A stretch of 64,000 nt of DNA from NCBI RefSeq assembly GCF_910585845.1, contig NZ_CAJUHF010000010.1, positions 1 to 64,000 on the forward strand, read 5' to 3'. Below are positions 1 to 8,121 of the stretch, in pieces. The first letter of the stretch is position 1; every line of letters begins with the position of its first letter. This stretch comes from an uncultured Bacteroides sp. Lineage in GTDB: Bacteria > Bacteroidota > Bacteroidia > Bacteroidales > Bacteroidaceae. A program made the position numbers and the translations under genes. The notes beneath the pieces are model-generated. The model searched no databases. It worked only from the letters and a program-made list of their open reading frames with translations, and was not told where the DNA came from.

Positions 1-117
1 TTGATAGCTTTAATTTTATTCCCTTAAATAAGCTGGTATAGTCTATAGATAAAGGCGTTTTGCATATTGGGTTGCCCCAAAAGTGACGAAGAACCAATAA
101 ATACTATATTTCACTCC

Positions 118-170
118 TCACATCTTTCACCTAATCATTAACAATATAGTATACAGATATTTATGGTGAA
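118..170 (+). repeat. Dispersed boxed repeat, copy 1
   Basis: TCACATCTTTCACC (118-131) is followed after exactly 33 nt by GGTGAA (165-170). The same arrangement occurs at 1374-1427 on the minus strand and at 63431-63485. The inner boxes TTCACC and GGTGAA are inverted copies, so the element could form a stem-loop. It lies just beyond the broken 3' end of the Rpn-like gene. The function is unknown. Confidence 0.6.
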
Positions 171-193
171 ACATCTTGTAAGTCATTGTTGTT

Positions 194-445
194 CTACACC
201 TCTATCAGGATAAGTTCTCCCTTGGAGTTTTCGGCAAGCATGTCCACACGGTTATACTTGTCGTACTCATCTTCCTGGTTGCTTTCACTTTCAAGGAGGT
301 TTTGGATGACGATCTTTTCATTCAACAGTGTGGTCAACAAGCCTTCAAACACACTGAAATTTGCCTTGTTACGGATCAGGCATTTCATCGCCCAATCGAA
401 GCGGATTATCTGGTTGCTGTTTCCGGCCATATTCTTAATTCTCAA
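194..445 (-). pseudogene. Rpn-family recombination-promoting nuclease/transposase, truncated
   Basis: The 83 residues match the N-terminal half of the Rpn (PD-(D/E)XK) family: an NQIIRFDWAMKCLIRN start, FSVFEGLL, and the catalytic strand RVDMLAENSKGELILIEV. Family members continue as IEVQ and run to roughly 300 residues. Here the codon after EV is TAG where CAG (Gln) is expected, and the next codons still read NNND before the similarity ends and another stop follows. The gene is therefore a remnant with a nonsense change and a lost C-terminal two thirds. The family is known for RecA-independent recombination and a transposase-like spread. No intact partner is seen. Confidence 0.75.
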
Positions 446-582
446 AAAGATTGATTATGACAAAAGTAGACAAAATAATATAGAGTTCCAAGAAAACAGA
501 TATCTTCTCATTAAAGCTAAGGTTTAGCAGCGTAAACGTGAGCTTTAGTCACCTCAAGGTCAAGGTGAAAGGATGATGCAGG

Positions 583-1116
583 TTAAAACAATTTCATTAG
601 ATCCATTGCCAAAAACTCCTCCGCTCCGATACCGCCGTCACCGACAACGAATGAAGCTGTAGGATTGAACTGTTGTCTGAATTTATCCAATCCTTCCGTC
701 CGCTTCTCGGCATTGCTTTTGACTTCGATGGCAACAACAGAACCTTTTTTACGAAGTACGAAATCCACCTCGTCATTACGTTCACGCCAGTAGAATATCT
801 CTAAACGGTGGATAAATGCTTGGCTGGCCAAATAAGCACCGATTCCCGACTCGAAGATACGTCCCCACGTCTTACGATCGGTGACGGTTACTCTCTTTTA
901 AGCTGCGGACAGCCGCCCAACAATTTGAGATCCATGCACTGTTCATTGTCGGAACATTATCGGCAGAAAAGAATTGATAAGGGATTTCCAAGTCCTTCAA
1001 CACTTGTTTCACAACTGTAGATTTACCGACCTGACGTGCCCCATAACAACTTGAATGAACCTTCGTTGTTCTTCGAGTCTACACTTAATAGTTTGATATT
1101 CTGACCTTTTATACAT
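583..1116 (-). pseudogene. AAA ATPase with DUF4143 domain, frameshifted and internally deleted
   Basis: Read on the minus strand from ATG 1116, the protein starts MYKRSEYQTIK and should reach a Walker A motif GARQVGKST. A missing G near 1040 puts that motif in another frame. After about 50 more residues (PYQFFSADNVPTMN, then WISNCWA) the sequence jumps near 890-900 into the DUF4143 part (TWGRIFESGIGAYL), and the C-terminus ends in a PD-(D/E)XK-like stretch (EVDFVL then VAIEVKS). Intact relatives have about 380-400 residues, so some 200 are gone. These ATPases are common, often decaying accessory genes in Bacteroides. It lies beside another remnant. Confidence 0.8.
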
Positions 1117-1125
1117 GACATTACA

Positions 1126-1162
1126 TTTTACGCAGTGGATTGCGTATTTTTACGCAGTAAAA
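1126..1162. promoter_or_regulatory. TTTACGCAGT repeats upstream of the ATPase remnant
   Basis: Two direct TTTACGCAGT copies (starting near 1127 and 1151) surround a TTGCGTA in the 30 bp before the start of the broken ATPase gene. Paired, strictly spaced boxes at this place look like an operator or promoter element of the gene. The binding protein is unknown. Confidence 0.4.
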
Positions 1163-1373
1163 ATATAAATGAAAATCATGAGAATCTCACACCGGCAGGA
1201 TAAAGAAAAGATTTTTTCTTTAGAAAAAAGAGAGAGAAGCGAGACAGTGGACTCACACGTATTTGCAATGAAACCAAAACTAAATGGTTGAACAATCTAT
1301 TTTATCGTAATCTTTATGAGTACCCACCCAACGGATGAATATGTAACCTATCGTAAACTTAACAGGTTGATCC

Positions 1374-1427
1374 TTCACCATAAGCACTTATTACCTAAGC
1401 ACTTGATAAAAAGGTGAAAGATGTGAA
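1374..1427 (-). repeat. Dispersed boxed repeat, copy 2
   Basis: On the minus strand TTCACATCTTTCACC (1427-1413) is followed after exactly 33 nt by GGTGAAGGAT. The box is identical to the copy at 63431, including GGTGAAGGAT. The rest of 1163-1466 shows no gene. Confidence 0.6.
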
Positions 1428-1466
1428 CGGTGAAAAGCCATTCAAAAAAGCATAGGGAGATAGTAT

Positions 1467-1524
1467 AAAAAAGCACATTGGACAACCGACCTGAATGGAA
1501 GGTCTTGCCACCAATGCGCTTTTC
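1467..1524 (-). terminator. Rho-independent terminator of nagB
   Basis: Read on the minus strand, AAAAGCGCATTGG pairs with CCAATGTGCTTTT with one mismatch around an inner ACCT/AGGT stem, and the 3' arm runs into a T tract. It lies 28 bp after the nagB stop. Confidence 0.75.
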
Positions 1525-1551
1525 TTTATCACCCGGATATCGGTTGCTTTC

Positions 1552-2364
1552 TTATTTCAACAGGCTTTCCGGATCCAGATGGTCAGCTTCAATATCCTTG
1601 AAGTAACGATAAGTACCTACTTTCAGTTCTTCGGTAGCCGCATCGTCGCAGATGATGATACCCTTTTCGTGCATCTGCAGGGCACTAATGGTCCACATCT
1701 GCATCACAGGACCTTCTACTGCATGATAAAGCGCACGTGCCTTATTGTGTCCATTGACAATGATCATTACTTCTTTAGCGGCAAGCACAGTGCCTACACC
1801 CACCGTAAGAGCCGTTTTAGGCACTTTGTTCACGTCGTTGTCGAAGAAGCGGGAGTTGGCGATGATGGTATCTGTCGTCAAGGTCTTCTGGCGTGTACGT
1901 GAAGACAATGAAGAACCCGGCTCATTGAAAGCGATGTGGCCGTCAGGTCCGATGCCGCCCATAAAGAGGTCGATGCCACCGTAAGACTTGATTTTCTCTT
2001 CGTAACGCGCACACTCAGCATCCAGGTCGGCAGCATTGCCATTCAAGATGTTGGTATTCTCCGGCTTGATGTCGATGTGGCTGAAGAAATTGTTCCACAT
2101 GAAGGAGTAATAGCTTTCGGGATGCTCTTTGGGCAATCCTACATACTCATCCATATTGAAAGTAACTACGTTCTCAAAGGAAACAATACCTTTCTTGTTC
2201 AGGTCGATCAGTTCCTTGTACATGCCAAGCGGTGACGAACCGGTAGGACAACCCAATACAAAAGGTTTTTCGGGCGTAGGATTAGCCGCCTTGATTTTTG
2301 CAGCCACATAATGTGCAGCCCACTGAGATACGGATTGATAATCCGGTTGGATAATTAGTCTCAT
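1552..2364 (-). CDS. nagB: Glucosamine-6-phosphate deaminase
   Basis: NagB converts glucosamine 6-phosphate to fructose 6-phosphate and ammonia in the cytosol, linking amino-sugar breakdown to glycolysis. The 270-residue length is that of the E. coli type hexameric enzyme. The active-site residues fall at the E. coli positions: Asp72 (NMDEYVGL), Asp141 and His143 (GIGPDGHIAFNEPGSS) and Glu148. The phosphate-binding loop GCPTGSSP is at 38-45. The gene ends just before a strong terminator and starts about 90 bp after the flavodiiron gene on the same strand, with a GGAGCC/GGCTCC hairpin between them at 2427-2442. Co-transcription is possible but not shown. Confidence 0.97.
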   Translation of the reverse strand: MRLIIQPDYQSVSQWAAHYVAAKIKAANPTPEKPFVLGCPTGSSPLGMYKELIDLNKKGIVSFENVVTFNMDEYVGLPKEHPESYYSFMWNNFFSHIDIKPENTNILNGNAADLDAECARYEEKIKSYGGIDLFMGGIGPDGHIAFNEPGSSLSSRTRQKTLTTDTIIANSRFFDNDVNKVPKTALTVGVGTVLAAKEVMIIVNGHNKARALYHAVEGPVMQMWTISALQMHEKGIIICDDAATEELKVGTYRYFKDIEADHLDPESLLK

Positions 2365-2456
2365 TGTAAATGTCTTTTTATAAGATTAATAAACATGTTT
2401 TTTTAACAACTGTGGTTAACGGACAAGGAGCCATGCGGCTCCCTGATCCCTAACTC

Positions 2457-3665
2457 TTAAGCATTATCTGCCCTGTCTTTCTTCAGGCGTTCTGCCATAG
2501 AACGTGCCAGATGTTCGCATTGCTCGTAAGTGATGTCTTTCATCGCCTGCTTCATCTCGACCGGATCAGCCACGATTTCAAACTTGCTCTTCTCGGCAAA
2601 TTCAGCCATACGCTTCACCGCAGCCCCTGCCCAAGTGAACGAACCGAAATAGCCTAAATAACGGCCCTTTACCTCGCGCAACAATATCTTGGACAGCAAC
2701 GCATCCACCTCCGGATAGATTTGATTGCTGTAGGTAGGACTACCGACGATCAGTCCACGGTATTTGAAGATGTCTGCAAGGATGTAAGAAGGATTGCTCT
2801 TGCTTACGTTGTGCATCACGATATTCTTGATGCCTTGTGCCGAAAGTTCGGCAGCAATGGCTTCCGCCATCTGTTCCGTATTCCCATACATAGAGCCATA
2901 GGCTATCACAACGCCCTCTTCGGTGGCATAACGGCTCAGTTTATCATAAATGCCTACTACCTTGCCAATGCAATCCGTCCATACAGGTCCATGAGTGGAA
3001 CAAATGGTCTTGATGGGCAGTCCGCCTAATTTCTGCAAAGCTTTCTGCACCGGAGAACCGTATTTGCCCACAATATTGGAGTAATAACGCACCATCTCGT
3101 CCCAATAACGGTCCGTATTGATGCGTGTATCGAGGAAACCACCATCTAAAGTACCGAAGCAACCAAATGCATCGCCGGAAAAGAGCACGCCTTCCGTCTC
3201 GTCGAAAGTCATCATCGTTTCGGGCCAATGCACCATCGGTGTCAGGTAGAAGCGCAGCTTATGATGTCCCAGTGCCAGAAAGTCTTCGTCCTTCACGATA
3301 TATCTTTCTCCCGTCACCCCATAATATCCCTCTATCATGCCGAAAGTCTGCTTGTTACCCACGATAACAATATCCGGATAATGCTGTTTGATCAGACGGA
3401 TAGAACCGGAATGGTCGGGTTCCATGTGATTGATTATCAAATACTGGATGGGGCGGTTGCCGATAATGCTTTTGATCTTGCGAAGATAGGTTTCGAAAAA
3501 ACAAGCATCCACTGTATCAACCAATGCCACGGTTTCATCATCTATAAGATAAGAGTTGTAGGACACCCCGTAAGGCAACGGCCACATCCCTTCAAACAGA
3601 TGTTTGTTGCGGTCGTTCACTCCTACGTAGTGTATTTTACCTTTGATCAGTGTCTTTTGATCCAT
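2457..3665 (-). CDS. Flavodiiron protein (FprA-type A flavoprotein)
   Basis: Flavodiiron proteins reduce O2 to water or NO to N2O in the cytosol of anaerobes, protecting them from both. The N-terminal metallo-beta-lactamase-like domain (about 1-250) has the diiron ligands His80, Glu82, Asp84 and His85 in HMEPDHSGS, then His146 (VHWPE), Asp165 (FSGDAFG) and His225 (STHGPVW). The C-terminal flavodoxin domain (about 251-395) has the FMN loop YGSMYGNTEQMA. The length of 402 is normal for the two-domain form, and no rubredoxin or NADH-oxidase module is attached. A palindromic MITE lies immediately upstream and may affect its expression. Whether O2 or NO is the preferred substrate cannot be read from sequence. 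Confidence 0.95.
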   Translation of the reverse strand: MDQKTLIKGKIHYVGVNDRNKHLFEGMWPLPYGVSYNSYLIDDETVALVDTVDACFFETYLRKIKSIIGNRPIQYLIINHMEPDHSGSIRLIKQHYPDIVIVGNKQTFGMIEGYYGVTGERYIVKDEDFLALGHHKLRFYLTPMVHWPETMMTFDETEGVLFSGDAFGCFGTLDGGFLDTRINTDRYWDEMVRYYSNIVGKYGSPVQKALQKLGGLPIKTICSTHGPVWTDCIGKVVGIYDKLSRYATEEGVVIAYGSMYGNTEQMAEAIAAELSAQGIKNIVMHNVSKSNPSYILADIFKYRGLIVGSPTYSNQIYPEVDALLSKILLREVKGRYLGYFGSFTWAGAAVKRMAEFAEKSKFEIVADPVEMKQAMKDITYEQCEHLARSMAERLKKDRADNA

Positions 3666-3697
3666 AATACTTCTTTATTTAGATTGATTCCACATTT

Positions 3698-3872
3698 AGA
3701 GCCTGTTTAAATTTTATTCAGTCTTCTTTTGAGAGTTCTTTTTGAGGATGTTTTTCTGTTTTTATGAGGAGCATAGCGGGCTATGTGACGAATAAAAAGA
3801 GGAAAACAGACCGAAAAGAAACTCTAAAGAAGCTGAATAAAAAACTTTTTGAAGAAAATTTAAACAGGCTCT
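3698..3872. mobile_element. MITE-like palindromic element
   Basis: The 175-bp element has perfect 18-bp terminal inverted repeats: AGAGCCTGTTTAAATTTT at 3698-3715 and its complement at 3855-3872. The inner parts are also largely complementary and close on CATAG-CGGG-CTATG, so nearly the whole element can fold into one hairpin. It encodes no transposase. The short reading frame across it is a by-product of the repeat. No clear target duplication is visible. It sits between the divergent 5' side of the flavodiiron gene and the 3' end of the radical SAM gene. Confidence 0.8.
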
Positions 3873-3901
3873 TATATTGCTGCAAAAATAAGTTTTTTTT
3901 C

Positions 3902-4831
3902 TCACATATCATATTTCTTTCCCTGATAAGCACCAAGCTGACGCATTCTTTTTTGCAGGCGGTGGTTGAATTCATAATTTTTCACGCCCCAGTCTGGTGC
4001 GATCAGCAGTTCTTTAGGTGACTGTGAAACAAAACGTTCCAACACCAAATCAGGGCGGAGATGTTCGATGTAATCCACTACCAAGTCAATATATTCTTCC
4101 ACGCTGAAAAGGTGGAAGTCTTCGGGATGCTGTTCGTATTCATGCGCCATGCGGGTACCTCGTATCAGTTGCAACTGGTGCATCTTCAACGTGGAAAGGG
4201 GCAGGCGCGACAGGACGGATGCCTGTGCCACCAGAGCTTCGTGCGACTCTCCCGGAAGCCCCAGTATGATGTGCCCGCCAGTCAGTATGCCGCAGGCTGC
4301 CGTACGTTCCACGACATCCACCGTATCGCGGTAAGTATGTCCGCGGTTGATGCGGCACAACGTGGCGTCGTCGGTACTCTCTATACCGTATTCAACAAGC
4401 AGGAACGTATGTTTGTTCAATTCTTCCAGGTAGTGCAACAGGCTGTCCGGCATGCAGTCCGGGCGGGTGCCTATGACCAGCCCTACGACATCGGGCACTG
4501 CCAGCGCCTCTTCATACTTCCGCTTCAACGCCTCCAGTTCGCCATAGGTATTGGTATATGCCTGGAAGTAGGCAAGGTATTTCATTTCGGGGTATTTGTG
4601 TGCGAAGAAGAGTTTTCCCTCTTCCAGTTGCTGCGTGACCGTTTTTCCGGTGCTGCAATATTCGGGATTGAAAGTCTGGTTGTTGCAGTAGGTGCAGCCG
4701 CCATTGCCTTTAGAGCCGTCTCGATTGGGACAAGTGAATCCGGCGTTGAGTGATATTTTCTGTACTTTATACGGAAAATAGCGTTTCAGAAAGAGTGGAA
4801 ACTCATTGTATAATATCGGAGTAGCATTCAT
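3902..4831 (-). CDS. Radical SAM protein, TIGR01212/YhcC family
   Basis: This 309-residue protein belongs to the TIGR01212 (YhcC) radical SAM family, whose reaction is unsettled. The [4Fe-4S] cluster cysteines are Cys34, Cys46 and Cys49 (CPNRDGS, then GGCTYC), with the spacing of the family. Other family motifs are YFQAYTNTY, GTRPDC, EYGIES and GGHIILGLPGES. The core is a partial TIM barrel with a C-terminal extension. The start is the ATG at 4831; a TATTTTTG -7 box on the minus strand lies about 20 bp upstream. It is divergent from the DPP IV-like gene. Confidence 0.9.
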   Translation of the reverse strand: MNATPILYNEFPLFLKRYFPYKVQKISLNAGFTCPNRDGSKGNGGCTYCNNQTFNPEYCSTGKTVTQQLEEGKLFFAHKYPEMKYLAYFQAYTNTYGELEALKRKYEEALAVPDVVGLVIGTRPDCMPDSLLHYLEELNKHTFLLVEYGIESTDDATLCRINRGHTYRDTVDVVERTAACGILTGGHIILGLPGESHEALVAQASVLSRLPLSTLKMHQLQLIRGTRMAHEYEQHPEDFHLFSVEEYIDLVVDYIEHLRPDLVLERFVSQSPKELLIAPDWGVKNYEFNHRLQKRMRQLGAYQGKKYDM

Positions 4832-4849
4832 ATCTCAACTATTTAAGTA

Positions 4850-4857
4850 CAAAAATA
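4850..4857 (-). promoter_or_regulatory. -7 box of the radical SAM gene
   Basis: TATTTTTG on the minus strand fits the Bacteroides -7 consensus TAnnTTTG and lies about 20 bp before the start codon. No good -33 box was seen. Confidence 0.45.
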
Positions 4858-4920
4858 GAATTTTTCTTCGGGATATCAGGGCAAATCAGGCACAAAGAGC
4901 CATATTTTATTTTTTATGAC

Positions 4921-4928
4921 TATCTTTG
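4921..4928 (+). promoter_or_regulatory. -7 box of the DPP IV-like gene
   Basis: TATCTTTG matches TAnnTTTG exactly, 25 bp before the ATG at 4954. A -33 TTTG at the expected distance is not seen. Confidence 0.55.
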
Positions 4929-4953
4929 CCATTCAAAGAAATCAATCAGAATT

Positions 4954-7164
4954 ATGAAACAGCTAAGTATTGCAATTCTCATTTGCCTCTGTGCATTGAC
5001 AAGTTTCGCACAAGGCAAACAAGCACTTGACTTAAAAGACATTGTATCGGGAAAATTCCGTGCGGAAAACATCTACGGGGTGATTCCCATCCCCGGAGAC
5101 GGAGAACACTATTCGCAAATGAATGCGAAAGGCACTCAGATCATCAAATATTCTTTCAAGACAGGAAAACAGGTGGAAGTACTGTTTGATGCGGCCACAG
5201 CCCGCGAATGTCCTTTCAAGACGTTCGACAGCTACAGCTTTTCGCCGGACGGCAGCAAACTGCTGATCGCCACTCAAACGGAACCCATCTACCGCCGCTC
5301 CTACACTGCCATACATTATATATATAGCCTGAGACGAAACGTCAATGGAGAAATCAACAATGTAGTGGAAAAACTGTCCGACGGCGGACCGCAACAAGTT
5401 CCGGTCTTCTCACCGGACGGAACAATGGTTGCCTTCGTGCGGGACAACAACATCTATCTGGTGAAGTTCCTGTATGGCAACAGCGAAAGCCAAGTTACGG
5501 AAGACGGCAAACGCAACGCCGTGCTGAACGGTATTCCCGACTGGGTGTATGAGGAGGAGTTCTCGTTCAATTGTGCGCTGGAGTTCAGCGCAGACAGCAA
5601 AATGCTGGCATACATCCGTTTTGACGAGACGGAGGTTCCTTCCTATAGTTTCCCGCTCTTTGCCGGAAGCAAACCTCACTACTCTGCTTTAGAGAAATAT
5701 CCCGGCGAGTATGTCTACAAATATCCGAAGACCGGTGAAGTCAACTCCAAAGTATCCGTACACACCTTTGACATCAAGTCGAAAGTGACCCGAAAGATGC
5801 AAGTGCCCCTGGATGCCGACGGCTACATCCCACGCATCCGTTTCACGCAAGACCCCAACAAGCTTGCCATTATCACCCTGAACCGCCATCAGAACCAACT
5901 GAACATGTATTTCGGCGATCCGCGTTCCACAGTCTGCAAGCAGGTACTGCGCGACGAAAGTGATGCTTACATCAAGGAGAACGTCTTCGACAACATAATC
6001 TTCTACCCCGAAAACTTCAGTTACCTGAGTGAAAAGAGCAGCTACAACCATCTGTACTGGTACAGCATGGGCGGCAACCTGATCAAGCAAGTCACCTCCG
6101 GAAAGTATGAAGTGAAGGATTTCTTAGGCTGGAGTGCCGACGACAACTGTTTCTACTACACCAGCAACGAAGAAAGCCCACTCCGCCAGGCCGTGTACAA
6201 GGTGGACCGCAAAGGAAAGAAAACCCGCCTCTCGGCACAGGCAGGCATCAACAGTGCCCAGTTCAGTACGGACATGAAGTACTACATGAACCGTTATACC
6301 AACCTGAGCACCCCTACCGTCATCACACTGAACGACAACACCGGCAAGGTGCTGACTACGTTGGTGGACAACGCCCAACTGAAACAGACCTTGGCAAAAT
6401 ATAACCTGCCGCAGAAAGAGTTCTTTACTTTCCAAACGCAAGACGGCGTATCGCTGAACGGATGGATGATGAAACCGACGGATTTCTCCGCATCGAAGAA
6501 GTATCCCGTATTGCTCTATCAGTATAGCGGTCCTGGCTCGCAACAGGTGCTCGACAGCTGGAGCATCAGTTGGGAAACCTATATGGCAAGCCGCGGTTTC
6601 ATCGTAGTCTGTGTAGACGGACGCGGAACCGGCGGACGCGGTGCGGAATTCGAGAAGTGCACCTACCTCAATCTGGGCGTGAAGGAAGCGAAAGACCAGG
6701 TGGCTACAGCCCTCTATATGGGTGGCCTGCCCTACGTGGACAAGAACCGCATCGGCATCTGGGGATGGAGCTTCGGCGGATACATGACCATCATGAGCAT
6801 GAGTGAAGGTACGCCCGTCTTCAAAGCGGGAGTTGCCGTAGCCGCCGTGACCGATTGGAATTACTACGACACCATCTACGGCGAGCGCTTCATGCGTACC
6901 CCGAAAGAGAATGCCGAGGGATATAAGAACTCCTCCGCCTTCACACGTGCCGATAAGCTGCATGGCAACCTGCTGTTGGTTCATGGCATGGCGGACGACA
7001 ACGTCCACTTCCAGAACTGCACGGAATATGCCGAACACTTGGTGCAACTGAACAAACAGTTCGATATGCAGGTCTACACCAACCGCAACCACGGCATCTA
7101 TGGTGGCAATACCCGCTATCACCTTTATACGAAACTAACCAACTTTTTTGAGAAAAACCTGTAA
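4954..7164 (+). CDS. Dipeptidyl peptidase IV-like S9 serine peptidase
   Basis: The protein removes dipeptides, usually X-Pro, from peptide N-termini and is probably periplasmic, given the signal peptide (about 1-19, ending SFAQG). An eight-bladed propeller (about 50-480) carries the substrate-binding Glu pair in DWVYEEEFSF (Glu200-202). The alpha/beta-hydrolase domain has the nucleophile Ser606 (GWSFGGY), Asp681 (HGMADDNVHF) and His713 (NRNHGIYGG), matching the DPP IV triad. The 736-residue length is typical. It is followed after 33 bp by lipA on the same strand, so the two are probably co-transcribed, though no functional link is evident. Bacteroides DPP IV homologues are known to act on host-type dipeptidyl substrates. 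Confidence 0.95.
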   Translation: MKQLSIAILICLCALTSFAQGKQALDLKDIVSGKFRAENIYGVIPIPGDGEHYSQMNAKGTQIIKYSFKTGKQVEVLFDAATARECPFKTFDSYSFSPDGSKLLIATQTEPIYRRSYTAIHYIYSLRRNVNGEINNVVEKLSDGGPQQVPVFSPDGTMVAFVRDNNIYLVKFLYGNSESQVTEDGKRNAVLNGIPDWVYEEEFSFNCALEFSADSKMLAYIRFDETEVPSYSFPLFAGSKPHYSALEKYPGEYVYKYPKTGEVNSKVSVHTFDIKSKVTRKMQVPLDADGYIPRIRFTQDPNKLAIITLNRHQNQLNMYFGDPRSTVCKQVLRDESDAYIKENVFDNIIFYPENFSYLSEKSSYNHLYWYSMGGNLIKQVTSGKYEVKDFLGWSADDNCFYYTSNEESPLRQAVYKVDRKGKKTRLSAQAGINSAQFSTDMKYYMNRYTNLSTPTVITLNDNTGKVLTTLVDNAQLKQTLAKYNLPQKEFFTFQTQDGVSLNGWMMKPTDFSASKKYPVLLYQYSGPGSQQVLDSWSISWETYMASRGFIVVCVDGRGTGGRGAEFEKCTYLNLGVKEAKDQVATALYMGGLPYVDKNRIGIWGWSFGGYMTIMSMSEGTPVFKAGVAVAAVTDWNYYDTIYGERFMRTPKENAEGYKNSSAFTRADKLHGNLLLVHGMADDNVHFQNCTEYAEHLVQLNKQFDMQVYTNRNHGIYGGNTRYHLYTKLTNFFEKNL

Positions 7165-7197
7165 TCAGCGGACGCTGACCAACTATCATCTAATATC

Positions 7198-8061
7198 ATG
7201 AGAGTACGTAAACCCGAATGGCTCAAGATAAGTATAGGAGCCAACGAACGATATACCGAGACGAAACGCATCGTAGAATCTCACTGTCTGCACACGATTT
7301 GCAGCAGCGGACGCTGCCCCAACATGAGTGAGTGTTGGGGCAAAGGGACTGCCACCTTCATGATAAGCGGCGACATCTGTACCCGCTGCTGCAAGTTCTG
7401 CAACACCGCAACGGGTGTCCCCCTTCCGCTGGATCCTGCCGAACCTAACCATGTGGCGGAATCCATATCCCTGATGAAGCTGTCGCACGCAGTCATCACT
7501 TCGGTAGACCGTGACGACCTGCCGGACTTGGGAGCCGCGCACTGGGCACAGACTATCCGTGAAATCAAGCGACTGAATCCCGAAACGACCATCGAAGTGC
7601 TCATCCCGGACTTCCAGGGGAAGGAGGAGCTGATAGCCCAAGTGATAGAAGCCCGTCCGGATATCATATCCCACAACATGGAGACGGTGAAACGCATCAC
7701 CCCGCTGGTGCGCAGTGCTGCCAAGTATGATACGAGCTTGAAGGTGATACGCCAGATAGTCGACAGCGGGACAACCGCTAAATCGGGCATCATGGCGGGT
7801 CTGGGCGAAACTCCCGAAGAAGTGGAAGAGCTGATGGACGACCTGCGGCAGGCAGGGTGCCACATCCTGACCATCGGACAATATCTGCAACCCTCGTTCA
7901 AGCATTATCCGGTAGCCGAATACGTTACTCCCGCACAGTTTGCCGCATACAAGGAGATTGGTCTGGCCAAGGGATTCGACCAGGTAGAGAGCGCTCCATT
8001 GGTGCGCTCGTCCTATCATGCCGAGAAACAAATCAGATATTATAAAAAAGAGGTAGAATGA
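7198..8061 (+). CDS. lipA: Lipoyl synthase
   Basis: LipA inserts two sulfurs into protein-bound octanoyl groups to make lipoyl cofactors for 2-oxoacid dehydrogenases and the glycine cleavage system. It is a radical SAM enzyme with two clusters. The auxiliary-cluster cysteines lie in CSSGRCPNMSEC and the radical SAM cluster in the CxxxCxxC of CTRCCKFC. The C-terminal RSSYHAE supplies the serine that ligates the auxiliary cluster. At 287 residues it is a normal length. The start ATG at 7198 follows the DPP IV gene by 33 bp. No lipB or lipoate ligase gene is in the window. Confidence 0.97.
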   Translation: MRVRKPEWLKISIGANERYTETKRIVESHCLHTICSSGRCPNMSECWGKGTATFMISGDICTRCCKFCNTATGVPLPLDPAEPNHVAESISLMKLSHAVITSVDRDDLPDLGAAHWAQTIREIKRLNPETTIEVLIPDFQGKEELIAQVIEARPDIISHNMETVKRITPLVRSAAKYDTSLKVIRQIVDSGTTAKSGIMAGLGETPEEVEELMDDLRQAGCHILTIGQYLQPSFKHYPVAEYVTPAQFAAYKEIGLAKGFDQVESAPLVRSSYHAEKQIRYYKKEVE

Positions 8062-8121
8062 GAAAACAATTGCTCAGGTTTATTTGTTACCTATAAGATA
8101 ACGACAAAATAATCGCCAGCA

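Noticed and set aside
3764..4021. Small protein beginning MRSIAGYVTNKKRKTDRK
   Set aside because: It is encoded by the palindromic element itself and runs into the 3' end of the radical SAM gene in antisense.
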